Part shown: piece after piece, positions 39,929-45,614 of the stretch
How positions within the stretch are numbered: position 1 is the stretch's first letter
How the letters are laid out: every line of letters begins with the position of its first letter
From: CAZPWF01 sp964590725
GTDB lineage: Bacteria > Patescibacteriota > Saccharimonadia > Saccharimonadales > JACQNP01
Assembly: GCA_964590725.1 (NCBI GenBank)
Contig: CAZPWF010000006.1
Location: 1-45,614, forward strand
Reading direction: 5' to 3'
DNA: 45,614 bases
Translations under genes and position numbers: made by a program
The notes under the pieces: generated by a model
Databases searched by the model: none
What the model was told of the DNA's origin: nothing
The model's input: only the letters and a program-made list of their open reading frames with translations

Positions 39929-42148
39929 ATGTTTAACGATCTATTTATAACCATTTTATGCAGTTTAACGATCTCGTTTCTTGGTCTTATTATTTTGGTT
40001 AGGAATCCAACGCAAAAAATTAATCGCAATTTTGCGTTTCTCGCTCTTTCTATAACACTTTGGACGGTGTTGAATTTGCTTGACGGTATGGCAAAAGTCA
40101 ATGTGACATTAAGCCGTTTTGTGTTCTTTGGCGGAGTCATTACTGCTTACTCACTGATCTTGTTTATGTCAAATTTTCCGAAGAACAATATACTTAATAA
40201 CAGCAAGCTAACTATTTCGGCACTAATCGTTGCAATATGTATGTCTGTTGTAGTATTTTTACCTGGTTTTATACACAGCGTCACAGTTGATTCAATTAAC
40301 ACCTCTTACCTTTACCCGTTATTCATTATTTATGCACTTTTAAGTTTTTTGTTAATCAGTTTTGTGATTTATAAACAGTTTAAGGCTGCAGATGACCTCA
40401 TTACTAGAAAACAAGTATTTCTTGTGTCTACCGGAATCGTATCGTATGCATTACTTGCCCTCATATCCAATGTTGTCATACCGTACTTTAGTAACAGCTG
40501 GTCAAGTTCTAGATTTGGTCCCCTATTCTCGTTATTATTGGTTGCCTTGGTCGCATATAGTATGCTGAAAACTAGATTATTTGATGTAAAGTTTGTGGTT
40601 GTAAGGTCGGTCGCATATTTACTTGCGCTTCTTACGATCGCAATTATTTCCTTCGAGTTCTTAACCAATCTATCAGACTTGTTAGTCAGATATAATGTTC
40701 CTAACTCTGCACAAAGATCACTATTTGTTGCGTTGACGATTATTTTAGCAGTTAGTTACCAGCCCTTTAAGAAGCTTTTTGATAGACTCACTAGAAGATT
40801 TTTCTATAGAGATGCCTACGAAACACAGGAATTGATAAACGAATTTAATGAGACAATTGTGTCTACGATTGATCTTGAGCAACTTCTTGATAGATCAGGA
40901 ATTGTTATAGATAAGTATCTTAAACCCGATATGTCAGCTTTTGCTATTCGTGACAGCGAAGGTGACACTGTAAGATTAATCTCGTCCGATAACCCAAAAC
41001 TCTCCAAAGAAGTAGTAGAGCAGTTACGTGGCTATGTGCATAAAAGTTCAGAAAAACTCCTCGTAACAGATGCACTTGATGAAGCAGACCGCGACTTGAA
41101 GCTCCTAATGCAGGAAGCAAATATAGGTATGCTTGCCAGAATTACTACAGATGCGGCTGTCGAAGGCAGTGGTTATGTGATCATGGGCTATAAAAAGAGT
41201 GGTAACATGTATAACTCTCAAGATATGTCGGCGATGGAAATCATGGCCAACGAGCTAGCAATAGCTATCCAAAACGCCCTACAGTTCGAAGAAATTCAGA
41301 AGTTTACCGTAACTTTGCAGGAAACTGTCGAGGAAAAAACTAGACAACTTCGTAAGTCTAACGAAAAGCTCAAACAGATGGATGAAACCAAGGATGAGTT
41401 TATCAGTATGGCATCTCATCAACTACGTACACCCCTGACAAGTGTAAAGGGTTATGTAAGTATGGTAATAGAGGGTGATGCTGGCGAATTGAACGACATG
41501 CAAAAGAAGCTGCTTGACCAGGCCTTTGTAAGCTCTCAGCGCATGGTTTACTTGATCGCTGACCTTTTGAATGTGTCCAGGCTTCGCACAGGTAAATTTG
41601 TAATCGATTCATCACCTACTAATCTGGCCGATGTTATTCAAGGTGAAGTTGATCAGTTAGTCGAAACGGCTGCCTCGCGTGACCTAGAATTAACCTATAA
41701 AAAGCCAGATAAATTCCCGACACTTCTAATGGACGAAACTAAGATCAGGCAAGTGGTCATGAACTTCATCGATAACGCTATATATTACACCCCGGCTGGC
41801 GGTCATATAACAGTACAACTAAAAGAAACAGACAACTCTATCGAATATACGGTTACCGATGATGGTCTAGGCGTACCAAAAGCCCAGCAACACCATTTGT
41901 TTAGCAAATTCTTCCGTGCAGAAAACGCTAAAAAGGCTCGCCCAGACGGCACGGGTCTAGGCTTATTTATGGCCAAAAAGGTAATTGTAGCCCAAGGCGG
42001 AAGCATTATATTTACTAGTAGCGAAGGCAAGGGTAGTACATTCGGCTTTAGTTTTGCCAAAGAAAAGCTGCTAGTCCCAGATGATTACGAAGCTCCAGCC
42101 CCTCTAAACGGTATTAAATACGGCCCCGGTGCCACCCCCTCAAAATAA
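39929..42148 (+). CDS. Membrane sensor histidine kinase (7TM-GAF-HisKA-HATPase)
   Basis: 739 residues. Seven or eight membrane helices (residues 1-225) form a 7TM sensor region; a GAF-like domain lies at about 290-440; a coiled coil 'ETVEEKTRQLRKSNEKLKQMD' follows. The kinase core has H497 in 'ASHQLRTPLTS', the N box 'FIDNAIYYT', 'DDGLGVP' (G1) and 'GTGLGLFMAK' (G2). No receiver is attached, so it may phosphorylate one of the stand-alone receivers at 33976-35174 (inference). TATGCT lies 11 nt before the ATG. Confidence 0.93.
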   Translation: MFNDLFITILCSLTISFLGLIILVRNPTQKINRNFAFLALSITLWTVLNLLDGMAKVNVTLSRFVFFGGVITAYSLILFMSNFPKNNILNNSKLTISALIVAICMSVVVFLPGFIHSVTVDSINTSYLYPLFIIYALLSFLLISFVIYKQFKAADDLITRKQVFLVSTGIVSYALLALISNVVIPYFSNSWSSSRFGPLFSLLLVALVAYSMLKTRLFDVKFVVVRSVAYLLALLTIAIISFEFLTNLSDLLVRYNVPNSAQRSLFVALTIILAVSYQPFKKLFDRLTRRFFYRDAYETQELINEFNETIVSTIDLEQLLDRSGIVIDKYLKPDMSAFAIRDSEGDTVRLISSDNPKLSKEVVEQLRGYVHKSSEKLLVTDALDEADRDLKLLMQEANIGMLARITTDAAVEGSGYVIMGYKKSGNMYNSQDMSAMEIMANELAIAIQNALQFEEIQKFTVTLQETVEEKTRQLRKSNEKLKQMDETKDEFISMASHQLRTPLTSVKGYVSMVIEGDAGELNDMQKKLLDQAFVSSQRMVYLIADLLNVSRLRTGKFVIDSSPTNLADVIQGEVDQLVETAASRDLELTYKKPDKFPTLLMDETKIRQVVMNFIDNAIYYTPAGGHITVQLKETDNSIEYTVTDDGLGVPKAQQHHLFSKFFRAENAKKARPDGTGLGLFMAKKVIVAQGGSIIFTSSEGKGSTFGFSFAKEKLLVPDDYEAPAPLNGIKYGPGATPSK

Positions 42149-42288
42149 CTCCTCCAACAAGCAATCACCGCTCTATTACAACTTTATTTTCAAGGATTAA
42201 CCTTGTAAACAAAGTTTTGAGGATTTTTAAACTGTTGGATGTAACAGGGATAATGCTTGTGATTATGTCAACAAAGTGTCAGAAAGTA

Positions 42289-42317
42289 TTGACAATAAGG
42301 CAAGCTTATGGTAAATT
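42289..42317 (+). promoter_or_regulatory. Promoter of the surface-protein operon
   Basis: TTGACA (42289-42294), 17-nt spacer, TAAATT (42312-42317). Here a real leader follows, with GAGGAG (42337-42342) before the ATG at 42354. The rest of the 206 nt after the kinase gene shows nothing else I recognise. Confidence 0.8.
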
Positions 42318-42353
42318 AGAACGGTAATAATCTTGTGAGGAGATTTTGATAAT

Positions 42354-43688
42354 ATGAATGAACAATTACCAACAGAATATGTACCACCAGTAGTTGGCCG
42401 CATGAACAAATGGTTGCACGAAGCTCCGACTGCAGCTATAGACGCCACATTGGGTTTTATTAGTGACCATAAAAAAGGAATAGTTGAAGCTATGGCTTTC
42501 ACGACTGCTCTATCTATTGGAGCTGCTGCTTGTAGCGGGTCGACTGAGAGCCAGAATCCAGGGACTACAATTAAGGGTACTGCCCCAACAACCGAAGCTG
42601 TAGGTAGCCCTAATGCTGAAGACATGAAGCTAATAAAAGAAGCGTTGACTGTTAATGCAGTTGGTCCAAATGTTTGTGTTGATATTGTTGGAAAAACAGG
42701 CGGTAAAACTGTTAAACCAAAAGAAGGTAAAACAATCATTCCGCCGCAAAGTATCGGTGCATTAGTTGGAGTTGATCCAAATAATAACACGTTACGTACA
42801 TGGTCGGACTCTATTGATACGCCTTTTACTGCTGATAAAGCTGATAAAGCAGCTCTACTAACTGAAATACAGGCAGAGATTTGTGAGAATCCACTTGTAG
42901 GAACTATGGTCGCAAATGAATTTGCAAATATGCAGGTAGGTGAAGTTAAGGTAGTTGATCTAAACCCTTGGCTAGATAATTATAAAGGCCCTGCTGAAGA
43001 TATGAATAAAAAAGCTAAAGAGTTTATGCCTACATTCGGTAAGGATCCTCTAGAAGTTTCTGACGATGAAGCTAAGGACGCGATGCGAAAGAATTACGCA
43101 TACCAGGAACTTGCTGGCAATCTTGCTACTATGCTAGAACGTTTTCAAAATAACGGTAATCAAGACGCTGGAATGACGATTTTTAATTATCATTTAAGCG
43201 CAGACGGTCTCGTTGTTGATGGTTTGTCACAAATCTCATTAAACCCCGATCAATACCCAGCTAATGGTGATGTGAGTGCGCTTGTCTTAGAATTGACAAA
43301 AAAACCTGGTGATTGTGTTCTAAGGATAGGTTTTAATATTAAGGATAAGCGTATGGAAGGGTTTGAATGTGCAGTACCAGATACTAATACTGGAGATACA
43401 ACTCCTGACGTTACAACAACCGTAAATACTACACCGGGCCAGCCTACAGTACCCAGTGTTACTACGGTTCCAGGTGTAAATACAACTACTACTAAAGTGG
43501 GTCCAAAAGGTGATCCACACCCTCCAGTAACTGGTGGTGCGCCAACAACTGTTGAGGCACCTGTTCCTCAGTCTGACCCCGTACCTACTGTTCGGCCAAC
43601 AACAGCTCCTAAGCCGACTCAGGCTCCATCTACTATCAGCCCTGTACCAACTAACGTTCCACCAACGACTCAGCCTGTACGGCCGTAA
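42354..43688 (+). CDS. Exported protein with Pro/Thr-rich C-terminal stalk
   Basis: 444 residues. After an unusually long, ~45-residue N-terminus there is a hydrophobic stretch with a lipobox-like end ('TTALSIGAAACSGS'), so it is probably exported and perhaps lipid-anchored at that Cys. The folded middle has several Cys (in 'NVCVDI', 'EICENP', 'DCVLRIG' and 'FECAVP') that may pair. From about residue 350 to the end it is almost only Thr, Pro, Val and Ala, a typical extended wall-spanning region. GAGGAG precedes the ATG. 25 nt separate it from the LPxTG gene. Confidence 0.65.
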   Translation: MNEQLPTEYVPPVVGRMNKWLHEAPTAAIDATLGFISDHKKGIVEAMAFTTALSIGAAACSGSTESQNPGTTIKGTAPTTEAVGSPNAEDMKLIKEALTVNAVGPNVCVDIVGKTGGKTVKPKEGKTIIPPQSIGALVGVDPNNNTLRTWSDSIDTPFTADKADKAALLTEIQAEICENPLVGTMVANEFANMQVGEVKVVDLNPWLDNYKGPAEDMNKKAKEFMPTFGKDPLEVSDDEAKDAMRKNYAYQELAGNLATMLERFQNNGNQDAGMTIFNYHLSADGLVVDGLSQISLNPDQYPANGDVSALVLELTKKPGDCVLRIGFNIKDKRMEGFECAVPDTNTGDTTPDVTTTVNTTPGQPTVPSVTTVPGVNTTTTKVGPKGDPHPPVTGGAPTTVEAPVPQSDPVPTVRPTTAPKPTQAPSTISPVPTNVPPTTQPVRP

Positions 43689-43713
43689 GTAACATAAGGT
43701 AAGGAGAAATATC

Positions 43714-45366
43714 ATGAAGTTACACAATAATATATTCAATAAAGTCCCTAAGAAGTTTAGTATTGTCCTAGCTACACTTGCAGCGGTAATTATTCCGGCA
43801 GCAGTTGTAATGGCTGGGTACGGCCCCAACCGCCAAACATTTGATTGGAATAAATTTGATCCAACAAAGTCATGTACTGATCCGTCGCAGGCTAATGGTC
43901 GCTGCGGTTCAATGGATGGTCCAGTATTTAACTCATTCACTAATAACCCGGCTTATGGTGATGAACGTAACTTTGCACGAGTTGCACCTGTGGTGGCTGG
44001 TCAAAGCCCAACAGAGGCTAACTTTACTGAAACTGCAAACGCAACTCCTGGTCAAGAATATTGGGTACGAACATATGTACACAACGACGCTAACCAGAAC
44101 TTGAACGGTGCAAATTTTGACGGCCCAAGTGTTGCTCATGATACGCGTGTTCGTGTTGCGATTGCTGAAGGCGTTTCTAACGGTGTCGATGTAATGACAT
44201 ACGTAACAGCTCAAAATGCAAAACCAGATAAGATTTGGGATACGGCTTCATTAGCAAATAATAATCAGGTATTTAGTGTTAATTATGTTCCAGGATCGGC
44301 TGCGCTATATAACGGCGTTCACCAAACTGGACTACCATTGAATGATTCAATCGTATCAGCTGCTGGAACTCAAATTGGTTACAATCAAATGAACGGTGAA
44401 TTGCCAGGATGTTTCGATTACTCTGCATACGTTTATGTAAAAGTTAAGGTTCAAGCCCCAGCAATAAAGTTCGACAAATTAGTCCGAAAGGATGGCGAAG
44501 CGAGCAAAGATTGGCGCAATGAGTTACATGCAAAGCGCGGTGATCGAGTAGAATACCTATTAGATTATCTCAACACTGGTAGTGCTAATGCGAACAACAT
44601 TGTTTTAAGCGATAAATTACCTAGTAACATGCAACTTGTTCCAGGAACTGTTAAATGGATTGATAGTAATCGTCCTGACGGGACACCAGTTCCAGATGCA
44701 TTATTGTTCGACCCAGCTGGTGTAACAGTAGGTAACTATGGCATAAATGGCGGCGGCTACATATTTTTCGAAGCTACAGTTAAGAAAGAAGTAGATGAAT
44801 GTATTGCTAAAAACGTAGCATTCATTAGAGCTGACAATATTCCTCAGCGAGAAGATGATGCAGTTGTCATTATCGATGACTGTAACCCAGTTGTGCCTGT
44901 ATATACCTGTGACTTGCTTGACGCCAACAGTCTTGGCAATCGCAAGTTCAGCTACACGGTTCACTACACTGCCAAGAACGCTACATTCAAGCAGGTAAGC
45001 TACAACTTTGGTGACGGCTCAACTCCATTGTTGACCGACAAAACTACAGTAGAGCACACATATGCTGCTGATGGCACGTACACAACCAAAGCAACTGTAA
45101 CCTTTACTGTTGATGGTGTTGACAAGACCGCTACTAGCCAAGCGTGTGCAAGCACGGTAAGTGCAAATACACCTAAGGACAATTGTCCGATCCCAGGTAA
45201 GGAAAATCTACCAAAGGATAGCCCTGAGTGTAAGACAACTACAACACCTACTACGTTGCCAAATACAGGTACTGGAAGTGTTGCCGGGATATTCGCAGCC
45301 ACTTCAATAGCTGGTGCGGCTGCTCACCAAGTGTTTAGTCGACGACGAAACTCACGCGGACTGTAA
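43714..45366 (+). CDS. Sortase-anchored surface protein (DUF11 and PKD domains, LPNTG)
   Basis: 550 residues. A signal peptide (about 1-34, 'AAVVMAGYG') is followed by an N-terminal domain unlike those I know. A DUF11-type isopeptide/beta domain begins near 'KFDKLVRKDGEASKDW', and a PKD domain has 'SYNFGDGSTP' and 'HTYAADGTY' (about 430-460). A Pro/Thr spacer leads to the sorting signal L515-P-N-T-G with a hydrophobic helix and 'RRR' tail. A sortase would attach it to the cell wall, so it is a candidate adhesin or host-contact protein. AAGGAG precedes the ATG. Confidence 0.88.
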   Translation: MKLHNNIFNKVPKKFSIVLATLAAVIIPAAVVMAGYGPNRQTFDWNKFDPTKSCTDPSQANGRCGSMDGPVFNSFTNNPAYGDERNFARVAPVVAGQSPTEANFTETANATPGQEYWVRTYVHNDANQNLNGANFDGPSVAHDTRVRVAIAEGVSNGVDVMTYVTAQNAKPDKIWDTASLANNNQVFSVNYVPGSAALYNGVHQTGLPLNDSIVSAAGTQIGYNQMNGELPGCFDYSAYVYVKVKVQAPAIKFDKLVRKDGEASKDWRNELHAKRGDRVEYLLDYLNTGSANANNIVLSDKLPSNMQLVPGTVKWIDSNRPDGTPVPDALLFDPAGVTVGNYGINGGGYIFFEATVKKEVDECIAKNVAFIRADNIPQREDDAVVIIDDCNPVVPVYTCDLLDANSLGNRKFSYTVHYTAKNATFKQVSYNFGDGSTPLLTDKTTVEHTYAADGTYTTKATVTFTVDGVDKTATSQACASTVSANTPKDNCPIPGKENLPKDSPECKTTTTPTTLPNTGTGSVAGIFAATSIAGAAAHQVFSRRRNSRGL

Positions 45367-45464
45367 ACAGATCAGTCTGTGGATAACCACTAGCGTGATT
45401 GATAGGATTATGCTAGGGTAGTAGAAGAAACGAGCATTGACTGACCGCTCTAACAAATACTTGT

Positions 45465-45497
45465 GAAATCCTCCGTGTAATGCGGGGGATTTCATTT
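45465..45497 (+). terminator. Intrinsic terminator after the surface operon
   Basis: GAAATCC-TCCG (45465-45475), a ~7-nt loop, then CGGGGGATTTC (45483-45493) and ATTTTC. The stem has one mismatch. It ends the surface-protein transcript before the tRNA gene. Confidence 0.75.
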
Positions 45498-45543
45498 TCG
45501 CCCCTGTTATGTTACAATAACGCGGTCTGTACAAAAAGTAGAT

Positions 45544-45614
45544 GGTCCCATCGTCTAACGGTTAGGACACCAGGTTTTCATCCTGGCAATAGGAGTTCGA
45601 TTCTCCTTGGGATC
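45544..45614 (+). tRNA. tRNA-Glu (UUC anticodon), 3' end beyond the window
   Basis: The acceptor GGTCCCA pairs with TGGGATC at the very end of the window. The anticodon stem CCAGG/CCTGG has loop TTTTCAT, giving anticodon TTC. The T arm is AGGAGTTCGATTCTCCT. The discriminator and CCA lie past the right edge. Confidence 0.94.

Noticed and set aside
1..45614. UGA recoded as Gly or Trp (as in Gracilibacteria/SR1)
   Set aside because: Several genes end at TGA at the expected domain ends (GT2 at 7754, LRR at 21343, 29423), and conserved Gly/Trp positions use normal codons.
1..45614. CRISPR array, insertion sequence or prophage
   Set aside because: No regularly spaced direct repeats, no transposase or integrase reading frame and no phage structural gene seen on either strand.

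Overview
The window looks like AT-rich chromosome from a small-genome bacterium of the Patescibacteria (CPR), most likely a Saccharibacterium. That is an inference. It rests on short gene spacing, many lineage-restricted hypothetical proteins, Gram-positive-like surface features (sortase LPxTG protein, lipoproteins, membrane-anchored GH3), a fragmentary folate set and very short 5' leaders. No ribosomal protein or rRNA gene is present to fix the phylum. UGA is used as a normal stop, which argues against the UGA-recoding CPR lineages.

Layout. 1-4400 is a metal-handling cluster: a partial CsoR/RcnR-type regulator, a small His/Met/Cys-rich exported protein, a double-DUF305 protein, a CPH-type (CopB-like) P1B ATPase and a CDF transporter. 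4410-5447 is a stand-alone Shedu-type (DUF4263) anti-phage nuclease. 5448-5834 has no convincing gene but holds a 43-nt inverted repeat. 5835-8464 carries a HExxH protease-like gene and an envelope polysaccharide set (two-TM protein, GT2, NodB deacetylase). 8561-10825 has a small exported helical protein beside an OmpR/HisKA two-component system. 10859-12615 is folC plus a DHFR. 12693-15115 holds a winged-helix gene and a sigma-70-like gene joined across a -1 slippery site. 15178-16281 has ArsR, glutaredoxin and DUF1697 genes.

16956-20665 (minus) is a tightly overlapping redox operon: membrane flavin reductase, ApbE flavin transferase, di-heme ferric-reductase-like membrane protein and an Ig-like membrane protein. 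20771-28944 mixes an LRR protein, a GH3 beta-glucosidase, DUF4287, two DUF1801 proteins, a lipoprotein and several unknowns. Within it, 24052-24226 looks like a complete transcription-attenuation leader with a 22-codon leader peptide. 29533-29609 is tRNA-Lys(CUU). 30678-32685 is folD, a pyrE-like gene and murI, convergent with murD, which follows three tandem stand-alone CheY-like receivers. 35654-35933 is a divergent control region with terminator hairpins on both sides, serving a small unknown gene and a PLP-dependent (ornithine-type) decarboxylase. 37187-42148 has unknown proteins, a DUF2156 protein and a 7TM-GAF histidine kinase. 42354-45366 encodes two exported cell-surface proteins, the second with LPNTG. 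A tRNA-Glu(UUC) runs off the right end.

The most striking window-wide signal is gene starts. About twenty genes on both strands have a TATAAT-like box whose 3' end lies only 6-9 nt before the start codon, so their mRNAs should be leaderless or nearly so. Genes behind long leaders or inside operons more often carry a Shine-Dalgarno sequence. The other leading candidates are the attenuator at 24052-24226, which combines a leaderless Met-Met-Cys-Cys leader peptide with a terminator and antiterminator, and the A9 / A_AAA_AAC frameshift site that would fuse a DNA-binding domain to a divergent sigma factor.
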